Shown here piece by piece: positions 26,126-35,600 of a stretch of DNA of 52,883 bases. Numbering within the stretch: position 1 is the first letter of the stretch; each line of letters starts with the position of its first letter. Source of the DNA: CAZWCE01 sp964632505 (GTDB lineage Bacteria > Planctomycetota > Planctomycetia > Pirellulales > Thermoguttaceae); contig CAZWCE010000024.1 of the NCBI GenBank assembly GCA_964632505.1, positions 1-52,883 of the forward strand. The letters are read 5' to 3'. A model generated the notes under the pieces. That model was given only the letters and a program-made list of their open reading frames with translations. It searched no databases and was not told the origin of the DNA. Position numbers and translations under genes: made by a program.

Positions 26126-26219
26126 TATTCATGTTCGCATAAATAGTGGCTCCTCGGTTCATGCAGTGACGCCCGTGTGGCCGGACTCTCGCTGCTCGCC
26201 CGGGGTTCACTATAGATGC
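26126..26219 (-). repeat. 94-bp palindromic-arm repeat, inverted copy
   Basis: Read on the minus strand, this stretch aligns without a gap to the copy at 51536-51629, at about 70 of 94 positions by hand count. Shared segments are GCAT..ATAGTGAACC, TGCATGAACC and the end TGCGAACATRAATA. The arms GCATAAATAGTG (26137-26148) and CACTATAGATGC (26208-26219) form an imperfect palindrome. It starts two bases after the sialidase stop codon and could act as a terminator-like hairpin. Confidence 0.75.
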
Positions 26220-26283
26220 GGCGCTCAATAATAAGCCCCTCGCTTCTTCCCCCGTCCGGAATGATCGATCGAAAGCCTTTTTC

Positions 26284-27516
26284 ATGAACACGCAACGGCT
26301 ACTCGAACGTTTCCTGCAATATGCACGAATCGACACACAGTCGAACGACACCTCCGATACCGTCCCTTCCACGCCCGGTCAACTCGAACTGGGCAAACTG
26401 CTTGTGCAGCAACTCGAGGAAATGCGGTTGGAGGACGTCCGGCAAAACGAATACGGCATCGTCTACGCCACGTTGCCCGCGACGACGAAATCCGCGACCG
26501 AAACGATTGCATTCTGCGCTCATCTCGATACCTCCCCGGAAACCAGCGGTGCGGCCGTCAAACCTCGAATCCTGTCATCCTATGACGGGAAGCCCATCCA
26601 TTTCCCCGGTCACCCCGAAATCGTGCTCGATCCAGCCGAGTACCCGGAACTATCCAATTATGTCGGTAAGACGCTCATCACCAGCGACGGCACTACGTTG
26701 CTCGGCGGGGACGACAAGGCCGGTATCGCCGTCATCATGGAAACCGTGGCCTTCCTTCGGGAACATCCTGAGGTCGAACATGGCCCGATTCGCCTTTGTT
26801 TCACCTGCGATGAGGAGATCGGCCGCGGCGTCGATCACTTGGATCTCGAAGACCTTTCCGCAGCGGCTTGCTACACGGTCGATAGTTCCGGTTGTGGAGG
26901 GATCGATGTCGAGACGTTCTCCGCCGACTTGGCCACGGTCGAAATCGAAGGCGTCAATATCCATCCGGGGGAAGCCAAAGGGAAGATGGTCAACGCCATC
27001 CGCGTCGCTTCCCGCCTGATCGACCACCTTCCCTCCTCCGAGAAAAGTCCCGAGACCACCGAACATCGTCAAGGTTTTCTTCACCCGTTCGAAATGGCCG
27101 GAAATGTCGCCGGAGTGAAGATCAGCCTTCTGGTGCGGGATTTCGAGAATGCGGGGCTGGAACTCCTGGAAACGCTTCTGGAAAATGCGGTCGAGGAAGT
27201 CGGTGGTGAATTTCCTGGAGCCAAGCTGAAATTATCCTTTCACTCCCAGTATCGAAATATGCGTGAGGGATTGCTGGTCGCCCCCGGCGTGGTCGAGTTT
27301 GCCGAAGAAGCGATTCAGCGGGTCGGACTCACTCCGAAACGGAACATCGTCCGTGGCGGAACCGATGGCTCTCAGCTCACCGCCTTGGGGTTGCCGACGC
27401 CGAATCTTGGAAACGGACAACACCTTCCCCACAGCCCGCTGGAATGGGTCTGTCTCGAAGAGATGGTGCTCTCCGCGAACATCCTCGTGGAGCTGGGAAG
27501 AATTTGGTGCAAATGA
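26284..27516 (+). CDS. pepT: Peptidase T (tripeptide aminopeptidase)
   Basis: A 410-residue cytoplasmic zinc exopeptidase of family M20 that removes N-terminal residues from tripeptides. Metal and catalytic residues are in place: H80 and D82 in AHLDTSPE, D143 in GGDDKAG, E177/E178 in TCDEEIGRG and D200 in YTVDSSGCGG. The dimerisation domain carries HPGEAKGKMVNA. The end segment RGGTDGSQLTALGLPTPNLG plus a final His closes the site. Length equals E. coli PepT. The ribosome site is weak. The GT4 gene begins 10 bp after its stop, so they share a transcript. Confidence 0.95.
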   Translation: MNTQRLLERFLQYARIDTQSNDTSDTVPSTPGQLELGKLLVQQLEEMRLEDVRQNEYGIVYATLPATTKSATETIAFCAHLDTSPETSGAAVKPRILSSYDGKPIHFPGHPEIVLDPAEYPELSNYVGKTLITSDGTTLLGGDDKAGIAVIMETVAFLREHPEVEHGPIRLCFTCDEEIGRGVDHLDLEDLSAAACYTVDSSGCGGIDVETFSADLATVEIEGVNIHPGEAKGKMVNAIRVASRLIDHLPSSEKSPETTEHRQGFLHPFEMAGNVAGVKISLLVRDFENAGLELLETLLENAVEEVGGEFPGAKLKLSFHSQYRNMREGLLVAPGVVEFAEEAIQRVGLTPKRNIVRGGTDGSQLTALGLPTPNLGNGQHLPHSPLEWVCLEEMVLSANILVELGRIWCK

Positions 27517-27526
27517 GGAACGGCTT

Positions 27527-28738
27527 TTGCGGACCTTCGCCCGAAAACGCATTGCTCTGTTGTGCGAGTATCCCACACTCAGCGGCGGGGAAAACTCCCT
27601 CTTGAGCATGCTCGGCACGGCTCCTCTTGCCGGCGGCGAATTCGAATTCCTCGCGTTTGTCCCCGAAAAGGGACCGCTCGCCGAAAGCTTCCACGCCTTG
27701 GGCATCGAAGTGATCCCGTTCGATACCCGACGATCTTCAAGCTCCGCTTCTTCCGAAGCGACCTCCCGGCGATCGCGCATCCGTGAAAAGTTGGCGGGAG
27801 TATTCACGTCTCGGAAGGTCGACCTTCTTCATGCCAACAGCCTTTCCATGGGGCGGCTTTCCGGCCCGGTCGTGAAGGAGTCGAAGGCAACCGGCATCGC
27901 GCACCTTCGCGATATCATCAAGCTGAGCCGCCGGGCGATTCGGGATTTGAATTGCCAGGATCGGTTACTGGCCGTTTCCCGGGCAACGCGCGATCACCAC
28001 CTTGCGCAGGGGCTCGAAGCCGCCCGCTGCTCGGTCCTCTACAACGGCGTCGACCTCGCCCGGTTTCATCCACCCAAGAATCATGCCGCCAAAGAAAGCA
28101 TCGCCTCAGAACTTCTCCGGAAACTTCACGGCAATCACAAGATTGAGCCTTGGAGGAAATCCCCTTTTCTGATCATCTCCATCGGTCAGCTCGGGCTTCG
28201 CAAGGGGACCGAGGTCCTCCTGCAAGCCGCGCAGAAAATCAAGCATCCGGAGATTCATTATCTCATCGTGGGGAGTCGTTGGAGCGAGAAAGAAGAGTCG
28301 CGAGCCTACGAAAGGGAGCTTCACCGATTGGCGGCCCGTCATCCTCTCCCCGACAGAATCCATTTTCTCGGCACCCGGAACGACATTCCGCGTCTTCTCC
28401 AGGCGAGTTCGCTACTGGTGCACACGGCCAGACAAGAGCCTCTCGGAAGGGTGCTTCTGGAAGCGGCGGCGACCGCACTGCCGATCATCGCGACCGATGT
28501 CGGAGGCACAAAGGAGATCTTCCAGGATCCTTCTAATACCTCAAACTCACCGGCGGCGAGACTGATTCCCAAAGACGATGTCGCAAAGTTGACCTGCGCG
28601 ATCGAAGAACTCTTCTCCTCCGAAAAGGAACGCCGAGCGATGGGGCGCGCCGCGCGAAGCAGGATGGAAACGCAATTCGCTCTGGAGCCTGCCGCCAAGG
28701 CACTGCGCGAGCACTACCGCGACTTGCTCGAGGACTGA
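27527..28738 (+). CDS. GT4-family glycosyltransferase (TTG start)
   Basis: A 403-residue GT-B glycosyltransferase that transfers a sugar from a nucleotide donor. The N-terminal fold shows CEYPTLSGGENSLL; the linker has LLAVSRATRDHH and VLYNGVDLARFHP. The C-terminal donor domain shows ISIGQLGLRKGTEVLLQA, HFLGTRNDIPRLLQ and the E-x7-E motif EPLGRVLLEAA. The start is inferred as TTG 27527: GAGGAA lies six bases upstream, homology begins at KRIALLCEYP, and no in-frame ATG sits between the pepT stop and that point. The frame stays open into pepT, but that part is a shadow. The acceptor may be lipid, cell wall or a metabolite; the neighbours do not help. Confidence 0.9.
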   Translation: MRTFARKRIALLCEYPTLSGGENSLLSMLGTAPLAGGEFEFLAFVPEKGPLAESFHALGIEVIPFDTRRSSSSASSEATSRRSRIREKLAGVFTSRKVDLLHANSLSMGRLSGPVVKESKATGIAHLRDIIKLSRRAIRDLNCQDRLLAVSRATRDHHLAQGLEAARCSVLYNGVDLARFHPPKNHAAKESIASELLRKLHGNHKIEPWRKSPFLIISIGQLGLRKGTEVLLQAAQKIKHPEIHYLIVGSRWSEKEESRAYERELHRLAARHPLPDRIHFLGTRNDIPRLLQASSLLVHTARQEPLGRVLLEAAATALPIIATDVGGTKEIFQDPSNTSNSPAARLIPKDDVAKLTCAIEELFSSEKERRAMGRAARSRMETQFALEPAAKALREHYRDLLED

Positions 28739-28777
28739 ACTCGGGCGATCGCACCTCACCGAGCACGCTCGGACCAG

Positions 28778-29380
28778 TCAAGATTCGATCATTTCCGCTC
28801 CGGCCCGGCGCATTTCTTCGAGGGATTGTTCGATGCTCCCTTCAGGCTGGTCGATTCCTCGGCAGCCCCGCCGGATCAGGTACGTCCGGTAACCGAGTTC
28901 GAGGGCGTCGAGTGCCGTGAACTTCACGCAATAATCGGTCGCGAGCCCCATCAGATAGATCTCGTCGACGTCTTTCTCCTGCAAGAGATGGTGAAGCCCT
29001 GTCGCTTTTTTTCTGCCGTTGGCGAAAAACGCGCTGTAGCTGTCGAGTCGTGGATCGGTCCCTTTTCGAATGAGATGATCGATACGGTCCACGTCGAGCT
29101 TTGAGGAAAGGGCCGCTCCGTGGGTGTCGGCCACGCAATGGTCCGGCCAGAGCCGTTGGGAGATCCCGTCGATTTCGATCGTCTCCCCGACATCTCGATC
29201 CGGGTGCCGGCTCGCGAAACTGATGTGATCCGGGGGATGCCAATCCTGAGTGGCCACCACCAGCGGCATCTTCACCATCCATTCATTGGCGACCGGAACC
29301 ACTTCATCTCCGCGAGGAACGGCAAGCGTCCCCCCCGGAAGAAAATCATTCTGTAAATCGGCGATCATAAGACATTTCAT
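28778..29380 (-). CDS. pncA: Nicotinamidase (pyrazinamidase/nicotinamidase)
   Basis: A 200-residue isochorismatase-fold amidase that converts nicotinamide to nicotinate in NAD salvage. The catalytic triad is D8 (ADLQNDF), K106 (RKGTDP) and C151 (ATDYCVKF). Metal ligands are D46 and H48 (QDWHPPDH) and H81 (WPDHC). AAGGTGA precedes the start at 29380; the frame is open to 29416 but those residues are not family-like. It lies 32 bp downstream of pncB on the same strand, so product and next enzyme are made together. Confidence 0.95.
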   Translation of the reverse strand: MKCLMIADLQNDFLPGGTLAVPRGDEVVPVANEWMVKMPLVVATQDWHPPDHISFASRHPDRDVGETIEIDGISQRLWPDHCVADTHGAALSSKLDVDRIDHLIRKGTDPRLDSYSAFFANGRKKATGLHHLLQEKDVDEIYLMGLATDYCVKFTALDALELGYRTYLIRRGCRGIDQPEGSIEQSLEEMRRAGAEMIES

Positions 29381-29412
29381 AGCGTCACCTTGGAAAACGA
29401 GAATCGTTTCGT

Positions 29413-30888
29413 TCAAATCTCACCGGTTCCCCGCATCTGCTGAATCATGCGATCGCGCAGTTCGTGAAGCGATTTCTCCAATCCCACCGGATACCGATGC
29501 GGATTCTCAAAACGCAATATGCCGGGATGAAATCGTGATAATTGATCTTGAGCGTGCTGCCGCACCTGTGCGATTTCCGGACTGCGATAGCAAACCTCTC
29601 CCCGACGGACGACGGGAACCAGAAGATCTTCCGCCTCGAGATCGGAGGTCAGCCGGGTCTGACGAATCGGATGCACCGGGTCGACGATCGTCGGCTCCGG
29701 CGTTTTCGAGCGATGTTCGCTGAAGATCATATCGCCCACGGCGCCCTCTTCGTTGTAAAAGCGACGCACCTGGAGCATGCCGGGCACCGTGATTTTTCCG
29801 AACTCCTCGGAAAGTTTCAGACGAGGCTCCCAATTTCCATTTTCATCGCGCATCGCCGCCAATTTGTAAACCCCGCCGAGAGAAGGATCCTCGGCCGCCG
29901 TGGCCAGCTTCGTCCCGACTCCCCAGAGATCGATTTTCGCGCCCTGTTGCTTCAAACTCTGGATCAGATACTCATCGAGATCACCGCTGGCGAGGATTTT
30001 GGCATCGGGAAAACCGGCTTCGTCGAGGATCCGTCGCGACTGAATACTCAAGTAAGCCAGATCTCCCGAATCGAGCCGAATGCCGATCATCTCGTGCCCT
30101 TGCGCACGCAACTTTTCGGCGATCCGACACGCGCGTCGCGTCCCCTCGAGGCTGTCGTACGTGTCGACCAGAAAGATGCCGTTGTTCGGCATCGCCTCGG
30201 CGTATTTCTCGAACGCTTCGAACTCGGAGGGAAACGACATCACCCAACTATGGGCATGGGTCCCCTTGACGGGAATACCGAAAAGTTTCCCGGTCAGCAC
30301 ATTCGACGTGGCCGTGCACCCGCCGATGTAGGCAGCTCGACTGGCCGTCAAGCCGCCGTCCACTCCTTGCGCACGCCGGAGACCGAATTCGAGCACACCG
30401 TCGCCCTCGGCCGCCCGAAAAACCCGTGCTGCCTTCGTGGCGATCAATGTCGGGAAATTGATCAGATTCAAAAGAGGGGTTTCCAACAATTGGCACTGAA
30501 GCAATGGACCACGCACACGAACCAACGGCTCTTTGGGAAAAACAATCGTTCCCTCCGGCACGGCGTCGATGTCGACGGTCAATCGCAAATCGGAAAGGTA
30601 CTCCAGAAAATCCGACTCGAAAATGGGTTCTCCGTCGTTGCCCGGCAGCCCGGCAAGGTAATCGAGATCCTCATTGCTGAATCTGAAATCTTCCAGGAAT
30701 TCCAGCGCCTGCTGCAAACCGGCGGTCAAGGTGAATCCGCCTTGAAAAGGATGTCTCCGAAAAAAATGATGAAAAACGGCATGCTGCTGATGATGACCGA
30801 CCTTCCAATAGCCGTAGGCCATCGTGAGTTGATACAAATCGGTCAACAGAGCGAGGGAGGTTCCGTAAATCTCGGATAAGTGGGTCAT
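29413..30888 (-). CDS. pncB: Nicotinate phosphoribosyltransferase
   Basis: A 491-residue type II phosphoribosyltransferase that joins nicotinate to PRPP, with ATP, to give nicotinate mononucleotide. Motifs are LTDLYQLTMAYGYW at the N-terminus, LEFGLRRAQGVDGGLTASRA, GTHAHSWVMSF with the catalytic histidine, FLVDTYDSLEGTRRA, IRLDSGDLAYLS and VGTKLATA. The start at 30888 has AGGAAG six bases upstream; 55 further codons upstream are open but unlike the family. With pncA immediately downstream it forms a two-step nicotinamide salvage operon. Confidence 0.95.
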   Translation of the reverse strand: MTHLSEIYGTSLALLTDLYQLTMAYGYWKVGHHQQHAVFHHFFRRHPFQGGFTLTAGLQQALEFLEDFRFSNEDLDYLAGLPGNDGEPIFESDFLEYLSDLRLTVDIDAVPEGTIVFPKEPLVRVRGPLLQCQLLETPLLNLINFPTLIATKAARVFRAAEGDGVLEFGLRRAQGVDGGLTASRAAYIGGCTATSNVLTGKLFGIPVKGTHAHSWVMSFPSEFEAFEKYAEAMPNNGIFLVDTYDSLEGTRRACRIAEKLRAQGHEMIGIRLDSGDLAYLSIQSRRILDEAGFPDAKILASGDLDEYLIQSLKQQGAKIDLWGVGTKLATAAEDPSLGGVYKLAAMRDENGNWEPRLKLSEEFGKITVPGMLQVRRFYNEEGAVGDMIFSEHRSKTPEPTIVDPVHPIRQTRLTSDLEAEDLLVPVVRRGEVCYRSPEIAQVRQHAQDQLSRFHPGILRFENPHRYPVGLEKSLHELRDRMIQQMRGTGEI

Positions 30889-31223
30889 GGCAACTTCCTG
30901 TTTCCTGGTCGAGTCTCCGTCGAAAGGTCCGCCTCCCATTCTAAGCGCAGTCGTGGATTTCCTACAATCCACCGGTATGCGAAAAAACGATGTCGAAGGC
31001 TTCACGACGGATGCGCCCCAGAATAAGGGGTCGAGGTTCCCTCTTTTTGCCAATCGATGGAAAAATGGAAAAAAGGAAAGGATTGATTGTTTCGTCGGGA
31101 GAATTCCTTATAATCGAACGCGGCGATCCACCTCTCCTCCGACAGAATCCCGGTCGGATTCGAGAGCCCCCTCCAACAGCAACCGCATGACCGATCGATG
31201 TAGAGAGGAGAATCGAACCCAAC
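30889..31223. other. Divergent intergenic region between pncB and the DCC gene
   Basis: This 335-bp region separates two divergent genes. The plus-strand promoter at 31087-31114 is described separately. No minus-strand promoter for pncB was recognised. Confidence 0.35.
31087..31114 (+). promoter_or_regulatory. Sigma70-like promoter for the DCC gene
   Basis: TTGTTT (31087-31092), a 16-bp spacer and TATAAT (31109-31114), 109 bp before the ATG at 31224. Confidence 0.55.
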
Positions 31224-31643
31224 ATGCCCCGAGAGTCTCCGAACGATGGCGGTGAGATCATTCTCTACGACGGCGTCTGCAACCTGTGCACACGTTGGGT
31301 GCTCTTCGTGATTCGTCATGACCCCCAGGGGCGATTTCTCTTCGCCCCCTCGCAATCGGAAACCGGAAAACGACTCATCGAGGAGAAAGGGCTCTCGGAA
31401 TTGGTCACGCGAACGGTCGTTCTGTTGCAAGGAGATCGGGTCCAAACGGAAAGCGATGCGGCATTGGAAATCATGCGGCAACTCGAGGCCCCCTGGAAGT
31501 GGTTTTACGGATTCAAACTCGTTCCGCGCGTTCTCCGAAACGGAATCTATCGTTTTGTCGCCGGAAACCGTCATCGGTGGTTCGGGAAAAAATCGGAGTG
31601 CTCTGTTCCCGACCCCGAAATCGCCTCCCGTTTCCTCGATTAA
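31224..31643 (+). CDS. DCC-family thiol-disulfide oxidoreductase-like protein (DUF393)
   Basis: A 139-residue protein with the family-defining N-terminal motif LYDGVCNLCTRWVLFVIRHD, whose CNLC pair resembles a thioredoxin-type active site. The family also shows FAPSQSETG, the middle SDAALEIM and a C-terminal aromatic YRFVAGNRHRWFG. Length is normal. DCC proteins are predicted thiol-disulfide oxidoreductases but few have been studied. It has its own TATAAT promoter and is followed about 190 bp later by the MBL gene, which has another promoter. Confidence 0.9.
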   Translation: MPRESPNDGGEIILYDGVCNLCTRWVLFVIRHDPQGRFLFAPSQSETGKRLIEEKGLSELVTRTVVLLQGDRVQTESDAALEIMRQLEAPWKWFYGFKLVPRVLRNGIYRFVAGNRHRWFGKKSECSVPDPEIASRFLD

Positions 31644-31740
31644 TCGCGAGAACACCACCGCCGCCAACGCCGCTCAGAAAAATGTCCGGGAGAGAAGAAT
31701 CCCACGGCGCAACTCCGCGTCGAGAAAGGAGCTTCCCTTC

Positions 31741-31769
31741 TTGCTCGTGGGGCCCCAACTCGTTATAAT
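31741..31769 (+). promoter_or_regulatory. Sigma70-like promoter for the MBL-fold gene
   Basis: TTGCTC (31741-31746), a 17-bp spacer and TATAAT (31764-31769), 65 bp before the ATG at 31835. Confidence 0.5.
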
Positions 31770-31834
31770 TCAATGATCTATCGAAGAGCATCGATGATTC
31801 AAAGGCATACGGGAGGCATACGGGAAAGGAATCC

Positions 31835-32608
31835 ATGAAGGTTTTTGTGCTGGCCTCGGGAAGCAAAGGAAATTCCATCTATCTGGAATCGAAGGAAACG
31901 AGTATCCTCATCGACGCGGGAATCTCCGGCAAGATGGCCGCCGAGCGACTGGCCCGACACGGGAGATCGATGCAGGATGTGGATGCCGTTCTCATTTCGC
32001 ACGATCATGCCGATCATGTGAAATCGGCGGGAGTGTATCACCGCAAGTTCAACCTTCCGGTCTATATCACGCCGAAGACACTGGAAAAAGCGACCCACCG
32101 CCACCGTTTGGGAGACGTCCTCACGCCTTCTTTTTTTTCGCCGGGCGATCGTTTTTCGCTCGGGACGTTGTCGCTGGAAACGATTCCCACCCCTCACGAC
32201 GGAGTCGATGGTGTCAGCTTCATCGTCGACGACGGCAAGCACCGCATCGGGGTGCTGACCGATCTGGGACACGTGTTCGGCGATCTTCTTCCGGCGCTGC
32301 AATCACTCGACGGCGTCGTCCTCGAAAGCAATCACGACGAACACATGTTGCAAAACGGCCCCTATCCGGAGCAACTCAAACGCAGGATTCGCGGACGTGG
32401 CGGGCATATCTCGAATCGCGAAGCGGCCGAATTGGTCGCCCGATCGGGAAAGAAACTCAAATGGGTCTGCCTGGCCCACCTCTCCGAAGAGAACAACTTG
32501 GTTTCGCTGGCTGCCGAAACGTTCGAAGAAGTCAATCGGCGAGAGCGATTGCTCTGGATCGCCACCCAAAAGGGTGAACTCTTGCAACCGGAGCGAGCCG
32601 CTTCCTGA
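31835..32608 (+). CDS. MBL-fold metallohydrolase, YycJ/WalJ-like
   Basis: A 257-residue cytoplasmic metallo-beta-lactamase-fold hydrolase. It begins MKVFVLASGSKGNSIYLES, which is typical of the YycJ/WalJ subgroup, and has the zinc-binding HDHADH at residues 56-61, PTPHDGVDGVSF, LTDLGHV and LESNHDEHML for the remaining ligands. YycJ proteins are 5'-exonucleases linked to DNA repair in some Firmicutes. An AAAGGA site precedes the ATG. It ends convergently with the giant minus-strand gene, 60 bp apart. Subgroup assignment is good; the biological role is inferred from relatives. Confidence 0.9.
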   Translation: MKVFVLASGSKGNSIYLESKETSILIDAGISGKMAAERLARHGRSMQDVDAVLISHDHADHVKSAGVYHRKFNLPVYITPKTLEKATHRHRLGDVLTPSFFSPGDRFSLGTLSLETIPTPHDGVDGVSFIVDDGKHRIGVLTDLGHVFGDLLPALQSLDGVVLESNHDEHMLQNGPYPEQLKRRIRGRGGHISNREAAELVARSGKKLKWVCLAHLSEENNLVSLAAETFEEVNRRERLLWIATQKGELLQPERAAS

Positions 32609-32668
32609 GCATCGGCCGGTTGTTCTGCTCTTGGATCCAGAGGACGCCGTCGGTCGGGCGTTGTCGCG

Positions 32669-35600
32669 TTACCGCGACGTCATGCTGCCGGCGGCCGTGT
32701 GATCGGCGGGAACCGCGTGCGATTCGCTTGCCGTTTCCTGCTCCTCGATCCATTGTTCCAACGCACGAATCAGAGCCCATTCCCGCTCGGTCAGTTCCGA
32801 TTTTTCGGCATCCGCTCGATTCTCTTCCGACGACTCCTCTTCTTGCGAATCCTCGTACTCGGATATCGCGTAATCGGCGGCAACGTGGATGGCATCGGGA
32901 GCGTCTTCGTTGGCAGTGGCGTCGGCGATCTTCCTTTCCTCACCATTCGCATCATGCTCTTCCATCGGCGGCATCTGCAACGAGTTCGAAGGCGTCTCTT
33001 GCCCTTCGGGACGATTCTCCAACTGAAGCCGTTCCAGGATTTGGTTCGGCGTCAGTCCCCCGCTGAAACTCACATCGAAAAAATGACCGAACATGCTCCG
33101 CATGCTGCTGTCGACATCGAAGGAGAGAAGATCCGAGCTGCTCCCGGCCCCGGTCGCGGGGGAGCCTCCCGCTGTTTGGAAAAGCAGCAGATCGTCGATC
33201 GGATCGACAAACTTCCCCAGCGTGGAAGCGTTCGGTGAACCGCCTTGGGAAGTGGGAAGCGTGCTTTCCAGAGGATTCGCGGCGGCGAACATTTCGATCA
33301 GATTGCCGGTGATTTCGATCTGCACCGTCTTGATGCTGCTCAGCGGCGTTTGTCCCTCGGGAACCATCTCGGTGGCCCGAACCTGAACCTGCACCTTGTC
33401 GGAGAGGACATTATCGGCAAGGTAATTCTCAGGAATCTTCCAGTGCAACCGGCCCGTCTGCGGGTCGATGGTCATCCCCTGGGGCACGTCGCCTTCCAAG
33501 GAGTAAGTAACGTCCCGAGTGGGGATGTCCGGATCGGTCGCGAGGATCTTCTCGTCCAGATCGCTGCCCTCGGTCACGCTCGGCATCGAATGGTCCGCGA
33601 AGACGGGGGGACGGTCGACTTCGTTCACCTGGAACTGGAGCGTGCAGTCATCGGTCCCACCGTAAGCGTCGGTCACACTGACTTTCACCGAAAAGTTCTG
33701 TCCCCCCTGCTCCTCGTTCGGTTGCCACAACAACCGTCCGGTGCTGCCGCCGATCGCCAGACCGTCGGGGGCATCGCCGACGATCGAAAAATAGAGATCC
33801 TGCTGCGGTTGATCGGGATCGCTGACGGCGAAAAGCCCCTCGTATAGGTCGCCTTCGTCGAGCACGATCTGTGAAAGCTCGTTGATCGCCGTTCCGTTCA
33901 AGTTGGTCAATACCGGCAGTCGATTGACTTCGTTTACGGTCACCGTGACGGTCTTATGTCGCGTGTTGCCCTGATCGTCGGTGCTTTGAAACGTCAATTC
34001 GTAGGTGCCGGGCCCCTCGATCTCGGAAGTTTCCAGCGTGAATTGCGCCGACTGGGATCCGGTCGAGGTCATCCCGGTGACCGCCCCTTCGGGAAGGTCG
34101 CTTTCCAGGAGGATGAACGTGACATCGCCGGTGACGGTCTCGTCGGTCACTTCCATATCGAGCGTGAGTGTTTCCAGCTCATCGACAGTCGCCGGACCGG
34201 TTACCTCGAACTCAGGACCGTTTTCGACGACCAGCGTGAAAGCGATCGTACTTTCGTTTCCGGCACCGTCGGTCGCTTTGATCTCCAAAGGATAACTGCC
34301 GGTTTGTTCATAGGTCGGCGTCCAAGAGATTTGGCCCGTTTCGTCATTCAACGTCAAACCGGACGGCACCGCGTTCTGGTCGACGAAAGCATACACGACA
34401 TTGCCGGTTCCTTCCTCGTGCGTTTGAAGATTCAGATCCAGAGGTGAATCGACCGGCGCATCGATCTGGTCGCCGTCGTCCGGCGTGGTGAATTGCGGGG
34501 CCTCCGTATCGATGACCAGCTCCACCTCGTTCGAAGCATCGCTCACCAGCGGATCGTAACCATAATCCTCCGGCAAAGTCATCGTTTGCACGACGGTGAA
34601 AACACTGGTGCCGTCTTCCCAACCGTCGTCGTTGACCGTTTCGACCAGTAACTCGAGCAGTTCCGACTCTTCGCTTTGGTTATCACTGCTGACCAGTGTC
34701 ATTTCGACTTCTTCACCGTTGCGATAGAGGCTCAACTCGGTGCCGGGCAAAACGTCGTTGATCACAAAATGCAGCGAGGCGTCTTCGGCGTTGTTGAGCA
34801 TGGTGCGTCCGTCGCCGGCCAAACCGGTATCGGATTCAGGCACCAGGGAGAGAGTGGGGGCGGTCGGCGTGACGACCACCTGCATATATTGACCTTCGTA
34901 GACCCACTGATCCAGCGCCTTCGCGGAAAGCTGGAGCCATTGCACCCCCGCCACTTCCTTGGTGGTGTCGATCGTGAAGGAGCGACCTCCGTTGGAGGTG
35001 ACGGCGACATCCGGATGCGCCGAACTGTGCGGACCTGCCTCATAGATCACCTCGGCCGGGAAATCGAGTTCCGGAAGGTCGATCGTCGTGGTCTGGCCCC
35101 CTTTCATGGCTACCGGATCCGCCGTTTCCCAAGATTCGGGGGGGTCCACCACGTTGACCGTGATTTCGTGCTCGACCGGATCATTCACCCCATCGGAAAC
35201 CATGACCGTCACGGTCGTCTGGCCGGTAAATCCTTCGTCGGCCTTCAGATTGAGTACGCCGTTTTCGGTATCCTCGAAGACCTCGACGGTGTCCATGACG
35301 ACCGGGTGAAGCGGACGATCGAACTCGTCGGTCGCCAGGGCGTTCACCGATTCCCGAACATGGTCTCCTTCGGTCACGAAGCCGAAGACCGAATGCTTGT
35401 CGTCGAGCCACGTGGTTGCGGCGTCGGTGATGAAAAACTGACTGTCGTTGGTGTTCGGCCCACTATTGGCCATCGAAACGATGCCCTCACTGGTATGCCG
35501 CAAATCGGGATGAAACTCATCGTCGAAGGTCGATCCCGTGCCTCCGGAGCCGGTCCCGGAAGGATCGCCCCCTTGAATCATGAATCCCTCGATGATCCGA

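Noticed and set aside
29542..30879. Long plus frame opposite pncB
   Set aside because: Shadow of pncB, which has complete nicotinate phosphoribosyltransferase motifs on the minus strand.
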